Below are positions 46,639-59,200 of a stretch of 64,000 nt of DNA, one piece after another. Under the pieces are notes generated by a model that was not told the DNA's origin, ran no database searches, and saw only the letters and a list, made by a program, of their open reading frames with translations. Position 1 is the stretch's first letter, and the number at the start of each line of letters is the position of its first letter. The stretch comes from Lunularia cruciata (Eukaryota > Streptophyta > Marchantiopsida > Lunulariales > Lunulariaceae): assembly GCA_948567375.1 (NCBI GenBank), contig OX419755.1, positions 9,057,001 through 9,121,000 of the forward strand, in the 5' to 3' direction. The position numbers were made by a program, and so were the translations under genes.

Positions 46639-49600
46639 TTGATAACAAAGCAAGAATGAGATGGATGGAATTTATGGATCACCAAATTCATTTCTCTAAA
46701 ACCATTGAGATTTTTGTACCCATGTACTACCCAAGCATCATTTCATGCAATTTATCATCTCATGCTTTGGGTAGAATTTTTTGGATACTATCACCTTGTC
46801 TAATGAACCTTTGATACTTCATATTGTAACTTACAAAGAACCGTGGACATGTTGCATCTATATGTTAACTTAGATAATTGTAAATAGTTTGATAGAGTAG
46901 TAGCCATGGTGACAATGCCCAAAGTTTTCATTGCTTTGTAACAACAAATTGAGCACCTTACTTGATTGTTGGAAGAAAGAGACCATCAATGATAAGAGCA
47001 TGTAGAGAGAGTACCATTTCAAGAAGGAGAAGAAAATTTGATCTCCAAAGCCCAAGGTATTTGAAGGCAAGAATAATTTTGTGTTTGATTATAAATTTTA
47101 TTTTGAAGCTACAAATCTTCAAGTGAATGTAGACAAATACTCTTGGCTTTAAAGTCAAATTGGATGGAGTGGCAAAACTATGGTGGTGATTCTAAGTAGA
47201 GCAAGCTAAATGGAAATTTGTTGCACAAATCTTGACATGGGAAGAATTTAAGAACATAATAATGAGGAGATTTTGCTATAAATGTTGCATGAGCCGTATA
47301 AGATAGATTTGCAAAAATGAAGTAGATTGGTTTTATGAGAATCTATATCATTCAATTCCAAAACACCATAATGTAAATTCTAGATATACTAGAAGGTGAA
47401 GCTTTGGATTGATTTGTGAGGGGCTTGAAGTCACATACCAAATTGAAAATGACCATGCAAGAGTCCAAACACTTGGAGGAAGCCATGTAGTTGGTTGAGC
47501 GCTTTGATTCCTTTGCTGTGACAACTTGGTCTTGATCATGACCTGCACAAAACCTATCAATACAATACACACAAGTGGAGGAGTGGCACCAATGGAGATT
47601 ATTGCCGTCCAACAAAGAGCATATGGCATTGTAGATAGGGAAAAAATGGTGGTTACTTTTATTATCACCAAATTGGATATCACATTGCTAAATGTTCATT
47701 CAAGAAGGGACGATCTAGACAAATGGAGTTCATGGATCATGATGATCAAGGAAATGAAGAATCCCAATAAGAGAGTTCAAGCCACATATTGGGAACTTGA
47801 TTAGTTCCAATGGGATTGAAGGCTTGACCTCTACAAGTTTCCTTCATTTGCAAGATATGATATTTAATCATGGTTGTAAGATTTTGGTTGATTTTGGAAG
47901 TTCAAAGAATTGTATATCTATGCAATCAATAAATGAATCAACTATTCTTATCAAACTAGTAAATGGAAGAAGATTGATAATGGCGGATGATGGATAAGGT
48001 TATGTGTTCCTTACCTCACATCTTGTTACATTCAAGATTGGGAAAGTATCTAGAGTGTATGCAATTTATAATGACACCTCTACACTATGATGTCATTCTA
48101 GGTTTACCTTAGCTTGAATGTTCAATTTGATTACAAGGTTTAATTTGATTGGATTTGATAACAAATTCAAGTACAAGATCAAGGTAAGAATTATCAATTA
48201 GATTTTTTGGCACCTTTAAGTAAGACATCTAAGAATAATCAGTCTTAAAATGGGAAATTTATCTGTAAAATAGCCAGAGAGCAAGCTTTCGGGGAAGATA
48301 TTTCTTTTCTTTCCAATGTGAAGTAAGTCAATTGCCCACCAATAATCTAATGGGGGCCAAAAGTCTCATCAAACAATGGTTGATCAGATAGTTCAAGATT
48401 TTGTAGATGTGTTTCCAAATGATCTACCAAAGTGATTACCCTCCAATCTTGGTATGCCCTTCAAGATTGACTTATTACTAAGAACTACTCTAATGAGTAG
48501 ACCAATCTATCGATTCTCACCAAAGGAGTTGGAAGAGCTTCAAAGAATACTAACAGAGTTGTTGGAGAAGGATTTTATATGATATAATACATCTCCTTGG
48601 GGGCACTAGTACTATTTGTTGCAAAGAAAGATGTAGGTCTTCACCTTTGTATTGATTATTGTGGACTCAATTAAAAAATAGTGAAGAGTGCATATCTTTT
48701 GCCTTGAATTGATGACTTGCTAGATCAATTGAGTGGAGCACTATACTTCTACAAGCTGGATCTTCAAAGAGACTGTTGGCAAATTCTCATTGACAGAGAT
48801 GATGTGTAAAAGATTACCTTTTGCACAAAGTATAGGCATTCGAAAGGAGAGTTCTACCTTTTGGGCTCATTAATGCTCAGACAATCTTCATAGATCAAAT
48901 GCATCAAGTATTAGAAGGGCTGTTGGGTTGGTACATGGTGGTGTTCTTGGATGATATTGAAATCTATAACAAGACAAAGGCAAAACACATGAATCACATG
49001 TGAGGAGTCTTAAGACCATTGTGTGAATGAAATTTTTTTCTACAAGAAGTCAAGTGTTCCTTTTGGCAGAATGAAGTTAACTTCTTGGATCATAAGATCT
49101 CATCAAATGAGATTGAGATGGAACAAGAGAAAATCAAAGCCATTAATGATTGGCCTACTCTGAAGGATTTTCACACAAGTGTAGGCATTTAATAGATTGG
49201 CAATTTTTTACCAATAGTTCATCCACTACTATGCTTATGTGGCTACACCATTGACTGATCTGTTGGAAAAGACCTCAAGCTTTCAATGGACCACCAAGCA
49301 CCAAGAAGCATTCAAGAATCTAAATCATATGGTGTTTTCAAGATCCATTCTTCACCATATGATCCTGAACTACCTTGTGTGGTTGATTTCAATACTTCTA
49401 ACTTTAACGTTGGAGTTGTGTTGTAACAAGAATTTCTGAACAAGTCAGATCCCATTGCCTTTATGTATCACCAATTAAACACCATAGAAAAGAATTACTT
49501 TGCTCAAGATCAAGAAGAATGGTAATGGTAGCAACTAGCAATGGTATATACCACTAAGGTAAAGAGATATTATCTCTTAGGGAAACAAGTGATCATGCAA

Positions 49601-50809
49601 ACTGATCACAAACCTTTGTTGCAAACATTACATTTGGAGCACATGAAGAGTTGACATCATTGATGAGAGAGACAACTATAGTTGTTTGACATCAAACTTG
49701 AGTAGAAACCTAGTATGTTCCATGTCTTTTCTAATGCCCTATCATGACAACTTAATTTGAAGACTCTTCTTGAACCTCTCATCACAGTGGCAATTATGAC
49801 ATTGTAAATTAACTCAAAAGTCCAAATCAAGTTTAGGACCTCTTTACGACAATAATCCTTCTTTTATATAGTACAAGTTCATCTTGCAACACACGATAAG
49901 GAATACAACACCTTCTCCTTCAAGGAAGGGCCTTCTATTCTATGAGAACCGGATCTATGTTCCAACTAAGGACGATCTACAACTTTTGCGCCTTCAAGAA
50001 GCCTATGACTTACCATTTGCTAATCACATGGGTGTGGATAAGACCTTGGGTACCCTACAATATCAATTGTGGTGGCCTAACATGGCACAAGAGGTTTGAG
50101 AGTTTATCCAATCTTGTGAGAGCTACTAATGTAACAAGGCCAATAACCAAAACCTAAGTGGACTCCTTCAACCACTTCCCATCTCATATGTTGGATGTGA
50201 ACACATGAGCTTAGATTTCATTGCATCCTTGCCAAAGACAAAGCAAGGTCATGTAGCAATTGTGGTGTTTGTTGATAAGCATAGTAAACAAATCCATTTG
50301 GTACTAACCTTTAATATAATGGATATCCCAACATTGGCATAGATCTATTCAATAATGTCTTTGAGCATCATGGGATACCTCATGTACTCATCTCTAACTT
50401 TGATCCTTGATTCACCAATAAATTTTGGCAAGTACTCTTCAATCTACTCTACATCAAGCTTGCACGGTTTATCATCCTCAATCTGATTTCCAAACCAAAT
50501 ATGCAAATTGCACCTTGGAGGATATGCTTTGTGCATTTTTCAACTTTCACTATACCAACTAGGATGAATACCTTATGGCTATTGAGTTTTTCTACAATAA
50601 CTCCAAGCAAGCATTGGATTCTCTCCCTTCTTCCTTAATTTTGACCAAGACCTACTTGTTCTAGATTTCTTTCTTGCTCCTCTTCCATATCACATTCTTC
50701 ATACTTCCACCTTCTTGATCACAATATCCCACTCCCTACAACAAGCCAAATCTTATCTCTTGTGCTCAAAATTATCAAAAGAAATATGTGGATCAACATC
50801 ATTATGATT

Positions 50810-52125
50810 TGTAATACCATTAGCTAGACATATTATCTAGAGGTGGAAATTGACTTAGTAATCTAGAAGGATTTTATATATGATGGTCTAAGTAAACCAA
50901 ATAGAGGTGTCATGAAAAGAGTACTTCTATTAATATAAGAGAGGCCAAAAACACCCTAAACTTCAAAGCCAATTTTGGAATCCTAAATGGATGAATTAGG
51001 CCTCAAAAATTGAAGATTCATGGTCCTTAGGGAAATGAAGATGTTGCCTTCTCCCCCATGTTAGTCTCATTGAGAGCTTTCCAATGGTACCTCACCCATG
51101 TTGTTCTAAGCTTCCTACATGAAGATTCTCTCTAATCAAACTTGTTTGACCAATTAGATCGGACAAAGATAGACATGTCAATATAATCTTCCAAGGATAA
51201 GAGACCTTAAAAGAAACACAAGAGAAGAAACACAAGCTTCACACTCAATCCTCTTATGTTCCAAAGGAGCACAAAGCTCCACCCTTGGATCACATATAGG
51301 GATAGGTGACCTAACATGGAGCTTATCCTTATATTAGTGTGTGCATGGATGACATATTGGTTTTGGTCCTGGTTGGTCAAACAAGCTTTGACCAAAGGGA
51401 ATCTTTAGGGAATCTTCCTATAAGAATCTCAACATTGCATGGATGAGGTACCATTGGAAAGCTCTCAATGAGACAAACAAGGCAAGAAAGAAGGCCAACT
51501 TTCCCTTTGTTGGGGGGTTTTTGTACATTTTTTAGTCCTAATTCATTCGTTTAGGCTTCCAAAATTAGCTCTAAAGCTTTTAGCCTATTTTTAACTCTTG
51601 CCCTATTAGTAGAAATACTCCCTTGGTGATACCTCTATCTGATCTACTTAGTCCATTATCTATAACAACCTTCTAGATGTTACCAATCCAATTTTCACCT
51701 ATAGATAATATATCTAGTTATTGGTATTACATTTTCAAGCTATTTTTGATTCCTGCTTTATTAATAAAAGTGCTCTTTTTATGACACCTCTATCTGATCT
51801 ACCTAGCCTATCATACCTAAAATCCTTTTGGATGTTACCAAGTCAATTTTCACCTCTAGATAATATATCTAGCTAGTGGTATTACAATCACCCATCCATA
51901 CAACTAATACAATGGTAGAGCTAGTTGAGATATCACCAATCCATGTATCTGATCCAAGGGTGGAGCTCTCTTTGAGTATATCTTCTTTGTTGTATAATAA
52001 AGACAAGGTGCTCCTTTGGGGCATTAAAGTATTATTGAAGGATGAAGCCTTGTGTTTCTTGTGTTTCTTCTCTTATGTTTCTCTTGGGGGTTCTCTTGGG
52101 GGTTCTCTTGTCCTTGGAACATTAC
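50810..52125 (+). repeat. Family-A solo LTR with further family-A LTRs nested in it
   Basis: A plus-orientation LTR begins at 50,810 (TGTAATACC) and ends at 52,125 (GGAACATTACA), flanked by TGATT and TGATC. Its middle (51,182-51,886) is replaced by reverse-orientation family-A sequence: one near-complete copy (51,182-51,731, ending GGTATTACA) and a further right-end piece (51,732-51,886). The whole stack sits in the integrase region of element D. Confidence 0.75.
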
Positions 52126-52605
52126 ATGATCTTGCCTTTCAACTCGATGATAAGTTCAGCTTCCTTCTAGTAATCTACTCCTCCCACTTGGTACCAAGTT
52201 TGTAAACTTGCTCTTAAGTGGATGGGTCTTTTGATGTCATCCAAATCATTTCTCCTTTTGCTTATAGACTTACCTTGCTATTCATATGCAAATCCACCCT
52301 ATCTTTTATATTTCCAAGTTGAAAGCCTTTGTTTCTTATCCATATTCCTTTTCCTCTTGTGTCCAACCTCCTCTTCTTCTTGTCCCATCATTGATCATGA
52401 GGAGTATGAAGTTGTTATATCTTTCGCATGTCATCGCATTCCATGTGGTTGTCAATAACATACTACATACAAAGTCCTTTGGAAAGGGTATCTCCTTCAT
52501 GATGCCACATAGGAGACCCTTTCTCATCTCCACAATGCACAAACAACCATCCAAGAATTTGAAGCTTCCATGGTAACAAGGATGCCACCAACTAGCGATG
52601 GAGGA

Positions 52606-53097
52606 ATATATAGTAATATGGGGTTCACATATGAGTTAGTCAAGACTAATGAAGTAGCAAATAGACCAACTTAGCCAAAAATTATAAACAAATATATTTT
52701 AAAAGCATCTAGAAAGCTTCTTGGTACCTTCTAAGTATCATGTATACCACGTGGTGACTTCTAAGAGGAATTTTATTGGGAGCTTCCTAGCTAGCTTCCT
52801 GCATGCCAAGTAGATGACTTCTAGAAAGAAGCTTCTTGACTAGCTTAGCTTGCATGCCAAGTAGGCAATTTCTAAAAGGAAGCTTCTTGATTAAGCTTCC
52901 TAGTTAGCTTAACTTGCACTCTAAGAAGATTGCTTTTAGGAAGTTTTGTAAGAAGCTTCTCAAGAGCCTTGTATGTTCTTTATAAATACCAAAGCCCAAG
53001 CTCATGTTAGGCATTCGAAGTTTCACTCATTCAAGAATCCCAATGTGATCTTTCATTCCGATGTTCCATTGTACTATTTGTCTCCTGGCCTTTTACA
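52606..53097 (+). repeat. 3' LTR of element D
   Basis: Diverged copy of 46,145-46,638 with the same internal GCTTAGCTTGCATGCC units and TATAAATACC box (near 52,981). It ends CTTTTACA, followed by the target duplication ACAAG. The left edge is less certain because its first bases are altered. Confidence 0.8.
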
Positions 53098-53102
53098 ACA
53101 AG

Positions 53103-53620
53103 GATGAAGCTAACTAATAACCTATCATTTGCCTTCATATCATAAATGAGAACACAAGTATGAGGTTACAAATGAGAAACGAGTTTGAGATTAAGAACAA
53201 GAAATGAGTACAAGGTTACGAATGAGAAAAGAGTACAAGGTTACAAACAAGAAACAAGTACAAGGTCACAAATGAGAATCGAATAAAAATTTACAAACAA
53301 GAAAGAAATATGAGGTACAAGAAATATGAGATGTCCGCTTAACATCCAAACAATTGGTACTTCATATGGTTGTAACTTTTTTTTATAGACCTACAAACAC
53401 TATGATTTTGGTGTCAATAGAAAACAATTGTAAAGCAACTTCTAATGAGATAACTATAGATTCATTTGGACATATAACCATAGAGATATCAATCTCAAAG
53501 AGCACCTAACAAAATTTCTCCTCAAAGATGACTATTCTAAGTTGAAGGTTGGTGGCAACAAAGATCCTTAGGGCCACTCTTTTTGTACCTCAATGTATAC
53601 AAGGATGAAACTAAATAATA
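53103..53620. repeat. Repeat X, copy 2
   Basis: Minisatellite of GAGTACAAGGTTAC-type words (53,150-53,320), then the conserved block (about 53,330-53,610) matching copy 1 at 45,860-46,144 and ending CCTCAATGTATACAAGGATG. The bases after the 3' target duplication of element D (ACAAGGATGAAGC) match what follows the block in copy 2. This confirms that D was inserted at this border. Confidence 0.7.
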
Positions 53621-56203
53621 TCACATTCAATGATTTTTTACCTAGACATAATAATATGTTTCTTTTTCACTCACAAAATTAAAAAAATGAATGAAACAAG
53701 ATTGTAACCTTGAGGACAAGCATGCCAATTTTATCAAACATTTAAGATACCTTTTAGATTATAATTCTTTCTAGAGCTTCTACGGAGGTGATTCTTACAT
53801 AAATCTGCTTTATAATCAACTAGTTACATTAAAAGATCATCCCTACACATACCCATAAAATAATTAAATAAGTACTTTTAGAATATAGTATATTTAAAAA
53901 AAGAGATGCATATTGTTACTATGTTTTTATCCACATACCTTCTAAACGACTCAAATAAGTTGGTGCATGACTTGACTTAAAAAAATTAACGTGATAATAA
54001 TTAAATCACTTGACTAGTATAAGAAATGTAATTAAAAATAAATGTTAGAATTTCATTTTATTACTCCAAAACAAGACATTCTTCATAATTGCTATTACTT
54101 AAAATTTAAGTTTGTTTAATTTTTTTATATACATAGTTTAAGATGCTTTATACTTCTTCATTTCCAACTCTTCTCCCTTCTACGGCTTGATGGTGTCTTC
54201 CCATCCTTCATTTTTTCTACACAGCCGTTCTACTCTTCTATATATAAAGGCTCCTTAAATTGAGCTTTGTATATAGCCTAAGACTCGTTGAGTTTATATT
54301 CTTTTATTTGACAATAAAAAATTCTCATTACTCAATTCATCATATGTATTTTTGCTAGGTTCAGTTCTTACACGTTCATATGATATATTATTGAGTTGAG
54401 TTATTCACATAATTTTAACTATGGTAGGATGATTTCTCGTAGAAATAAATGTAATGCAATAGATATAGTCAATAATCAACAAATACAATAATCAACATAT
54501 TATGACCTATAGACCTATATAATTTGGGGTCTATAGGTCATAATCAAACGTTTTAGTCACTAGCGTGAAAACAGTTAATTTTGAGCTATAAATTTCACTA
54601 ATTTTTTCATTTCCCATTTAATTTCATGTAAAAGATATCAAAACTTTCTAAATGGATAGAAGATGACAAGAATCTGTGTAAACATACCAAAAAATTTTCA
54701 ATGGGTCAAAATTATACTAATTTTTTTTTCAAATTTTCAGTAAAAATTAGATTTATAAATTAATTTGAAGCTGATTTAAGAAATACTACTATTTCTATGC
54801 ATGTTCCGGAAGTTGGCATAAACCATAAATCAAACCTCGCTTTAACTTCAAGATTAGATTTATTTGTGAATTTGAAATTACTTTCGAGGTGTTTGATTAT
54901 TTTCTTGCAGGTTATGAAAGTTTGAAAATTGCAAAGAGGTCAAATTTTACAATAAATAAAATTTGAGCTCTTTCCCATAATTGAACCAAGTTTTATCCAA
55001 TAGATCGAGTTATGGAATTTGTTATGAGGTTTGTTCCAAAAAAATATGAAAGTTACAATTAAAAAACCTAAACTTAACAAATTTTGTGATTTTAAGATCA
55101 CAAAGCAAAAGTTGTGAAACCAAATCACCGTTTACGAGAAGGACGGATTCCTCATTCCGATGCTAGTGAGTTTATTCCTAATTTTCCTCTAAGATTTTAA
55201 ATTCTCTGGCATCGTATCCTTTTTGTGTAGCATCTCCCCGCTTTACTCCATCAAAAGAGCTTTTCAAACTATCTTGAGAATCTCGAGTATTGGAACAAAT
55301 TTGCGTGAAGGGTAAGAAAAGAAGATTGAAAATTTATCAGCATCTTCTTCAGTTAGTGTTTAATACATACCCAAAAAGCTACAACCCAAAAAACAAAAAG
55401 CCTTTTTAGACAAAAGGACCTTACAGTTAAAAAAGTATCTGTTATATTTTAAAGTTGTTAAACATAAAATTTTGAAACATGTGTACAAAAGCTCCGCATT
55501 TTCTTCATCAAACACTATAAATAAAGGAAATAAGAAAATGATCTGTTCTATACAGTTTTAATATTTATAGTTTTGCGTTCTCATTATTCTAAATCGTATA
55601 AGTTTGTCCCTTTCTCTTTAGTATAAATGAAACAAAAAATTAAAAGAAATTGAAGGGCAAGAAAGTATGTTCAGCAAACATTTCTCTAGTGTTAAAGACG
55701 ACGAAGCATAGAATGTATGAAATATGGTGCATTTGTTCATTCCATAGCAAAACCTGCTGGACTTGCTCAACCTTGGTGACAAATAACGCAAATAACACTA
55801 TGGATGAACATAGACATGCCCACAAGAAATTGAGTCATCCTTTAGTTAGAAAGGGTGAATTGAAATTAGACACTTAAAAATGGCACAAAAGAACGAGTTT
55901 TTTCTTGCACCTCAACTACCAAACTCGAGCAGTTGTGTTGCAGTCGTGCAGATGAGGGTGTCACTCCCGTCACTCGCGTAGTTTGGTGACAGCTTCATTG
56001 GAGCAATTTGAGTGGAATGAGCGCTTTCGGAGTCAGGTGCCTGTGATGTGGATGTAAGAATTTGTTCAGAAGTGCGGCTCAGCTTGCGGAATTAGAGGAT
56101 TTTGCCTGGAAGTGCTAATGTTCACAGAGCATTAACCCTCCCCGGCCAGAATCATCTCTGATTGTTGCCTAAATCGACGAGTTCCGTGGTTTAAGTTTGC
56201 GAA
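53621..56203. other. AT-rich intergenic with a 17-bp inverted repeat
   Basis: Very AT-rich to about 55,880, with no ORF I can support. A perfect inverted repeat lies at 54,499-54,544. From about 55,900 the composition becomes balanced, which is probably the promoter and 5' UTR of the DNAAF5-like gene. Confidence 0.5.
54499..54544. repeat. Perfect 17-bp inverted repeat, 12-nt loop
   Basis: ATTATGACCTATAGACC (54,499-54,515) and its exact reverse complement at 54,528-54,544. It lies in AT-rich intergenic DNA. It could be the core of a small fold-back transposon or MITE, but no flanking duplication was identified. Confidence 0.9.
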
Positions 56204-59200
56204 ATGGACGCGGGGGAGACGAAACCGAAGAGACAGTCGGTTTCTGAAATCTGGCAGTCGCTGAAGAAGCAGTTTTCTTCTCCTCGGAAGCAGAGGCCGG
56301 AGAAGACGGAAACAAATTGGAATGCGTTTTCTAAGAAGGCGGATGCCGCGTGTGAATCCCTCTGTGGTCCAAATAATGTCTGTGAGAGCCAGCCCTTTAT
56401 TTTAGGGTTACCTAGGCATCGGAAATCTGAGTTGGATTATCATCATGAAGGTTTGCGGTGTACTGCGAGAGCAGTGCTTCGGAGTCTTGAAGATGAGAAA
56501 GAAGCAAGAGCAGTGCTTGTGGATTTGGAAGAGGGAAAGAAAGCTAAGCAGCCTGAACGGTCAACTAGAAACTCCAATTGTGATAATTCTGAGCAGAGAC
56601 AGGAAATCTCTGGAGATTTACAGGCAGCATTAAGTTGCATGGTAAAACAAGACATACTTGATACTGATGATGCGCTTAAAGAACGAGAACTCGACAGTCA
56701 TATCAAAGAGGAGGACACCAACCAGGTGGTTCCAGATTCTCATAAACAGAGCAATTCTATACACTTAGTAAATTTCAACTCGAGCTTCAGACACTTAAAG
56801 TCCAAACTCTCCGAGTCGGCTAACGGGGACAACTCGAAGAGCTCTGAAAAGATTCCAGACCTACAGCAAACTGAGAAGCCATTTGCTCCGCGAAATTCAT
56901 GCGTTCTCAGCAGCTGCGAGCACTTGGAGGAACATATTTCCACTTCTGACAGCCTGAATGTGGAACTCTCAGAAGTTGAAGAACTTGCAGTGGAAGTGAT
57001 CAGTTCTCCTAAACAAGAGACAACGTCTACAATACTTCCTTGTCGTGGACCCAGCAGTTCGAGAGTCCAGAGTCTTAGCACCACCACAAAGGATTCAAAA
57101 TTCCAGACTTTGGATGAGAAGGAAGTGAGAGCAAACTCCAATGTCAATGAAGATTCAACTTGTGTTCAGGACGAGGCCCCACTGTCTGCAACTGACGAGG
57201 AGCTGATTAAAATTATCAACAAAGATGTGAACTGTCTGCAGGACTCAGCTATTGATGTTAGATACGAGGCACTGCACAGCTTACATCGTGCATTATTGGG
57301 TGATTTTGTGGGGGAGGTCAATCACCATTCGAAACGAACAACTGAGCAGATTGATGAAACAGATTTTCAAGTAGCGAACACAGGATTGTTTGAGAGTGTT
57401 GAGAGATTGTCCTGGTGTGTAGAGGAGGTTGTCGTCAAACCTTTACTCAAAATTTTTGGCGATTCGTCGGAACGATGTCGGTTTCTCTCTGTATCCATCA
57501 TAATAGCGTACGTAGACTTTAATCGCATTAACCTCTTTGACCTCATAAGGCCCAACAAGGAATCATAACTTGTTACATTTATCGTCCTGTCCTCCTCAAC
57601 CATATTGGAACAGAAGGAACTATTTGTAATAACTTCCTTTTCTTCCTGTAAACACATTGGCTTTAATTCACTTGCGAGATGGACACCCTAGTGAACTGGA
57701 CACTCGTGGGCTGCATTTCCTTTTTTGCAGGCTTTTGCAGTCCATTCCTCAATCCGTCATTTCTCTACTCCCGTATATACTCCCGGTCATATCATCACGC
57801 CTTCCTATAAAGTCTCTGCCGACTGAGGATCCGGCCTCTAAGGTAGGTGGATGAAGGAGAAAAGGCTCAAGGTTCAAGATTGTTTTTCAAGGTTGAGGGA
57901 TGTGGGTTGAGCAGATCTAGCTATTTAGACGGTTACCTTATCCTATCTGATATGAGCATGGTTGCCAACAGATAGAGATTAAAGTTGTCGAAAAATCGGA
58001 GGAGGTTCGTCTGCTTCTGATCAACCTGCTTCACGGTCTGCTGAAGAGTTCCAAAGCCATGATTCTCCCTTTTGCCTCTGATGCTGCGACAATTTTGTCA
58101 GCTGCTGCTTGCGACTCTAATCCGGAAGTCCTTATGGTACGCTGTCTTGGCAGGGACTAAAGATCCTTCGCAAAGCCAAAGTAGAAGGTCCCCGAGGTCA
58201 CCATTTGGATTAAGCTCGTGGGTGTGCACTATTGCAGGAAACGTTTGCAGCCATGACTGTGTTTGGTGAGTTATGCGGCTTGAAGCTGAAACCAGTGGCT
58301 AAGCAGCTGATCTCCGTTGTCTTACGTTCTCTTTCTCACAACCGTCACAGAGTGCGAGTAGCTGCTGTACGCGCAATCCACAGGTAAGAAGAGCGAAGAG
58401 GGTACCATTCGTCAGATAGAGTATACCCGCACCATGAAGGACAGGTTAGAAGTATCCAAGTTTATGATAGATATTGATCTTGAAATCTTCGTTGCAGGCT
58501 AGTTCTTTGTGGTGCTCACGAAAGCATATATGAGCTTACAGCTTTCCGAGATCCTAATTCCGTTCCTATCAGAGCTTTCTATCATCCAGATCCTAAGGTA
58601 GAGTATATCACCTCCAGAACCTCCCTAGTCTTCACCTAAATATTTGTCTGCAGCTTAAGGAGTCCACTTTCTTAAATTTTGTCTCATTTCCAACGAAATC
58701 AACATCGCTTTCTGAGGCCACCATCGTGAAACTGTTACAGACTCAATATTTGGCTCTTTTAGCCGGCGACAGAAGCATTCAAGTAAGGGAGCAGCTCCTT
58801 AAAACGGTCGGGAGCTGGCTTCGGGGGCTAGACGAAAGGAAGGAGCACGAATGCCGACTCGTCCCGTACCCATCTATTCCTTGTCTTCTTACATTGAAGC
58901 GACTAAAAGTAGAACTCTAAACTCATCTCAAGTGGCTCAAGAATATCGTTTGTTACCACGGATGTGTTTCTAAGAAAAATGACGCAGAATGATCTTACTT
59001 GGCAATCGCGTGGGACTATATCAGATATTTGCTGTGCGGTTTCACTGATGAAAGCCCTTCAGTTCAAGATCTGGCTTTCCAACTGATGGAAGAAGTTGGT
59101 CGTCAGTAAGTTCATTGGTACTCGGTGCCCTCTGAATTGATAGTTGGCTCTCCTTAATTAACACTGTCGTGGAGGTTGCTTAAATTGTTCATGTGGCCGG

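Larger units (their letters stand above)
46145..53097 (+). mobile_element. Ty3/gypsy chromovirus relic, family D
   Basis: Bounded by LTRs and a perfect 5-bp target duplication ACAAG (46,140-46,144 and 53,098-53,102). Parts: 5' LTR 46,145-46,638; PBS just after it (TTGATAACAAAGC, similar to the initiator tRNA-Met complement); gag around 46,870-47,500; zinc knuckle around 47,640-47,700; protease around 47,850-47,960; RT around 48,380-49,010; RNase H around 49,230-49,740; integrase around 49,880-50,809 and 52,126-52,330, split by LTR insertions; chromodomain-like end around 52,390-52,580; 3' LTR about 52,606-53,097. It is broken with many breaks, and the LTRs differ by very roughly a fifth by eye, so it is old. 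Confidence 0.85.
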
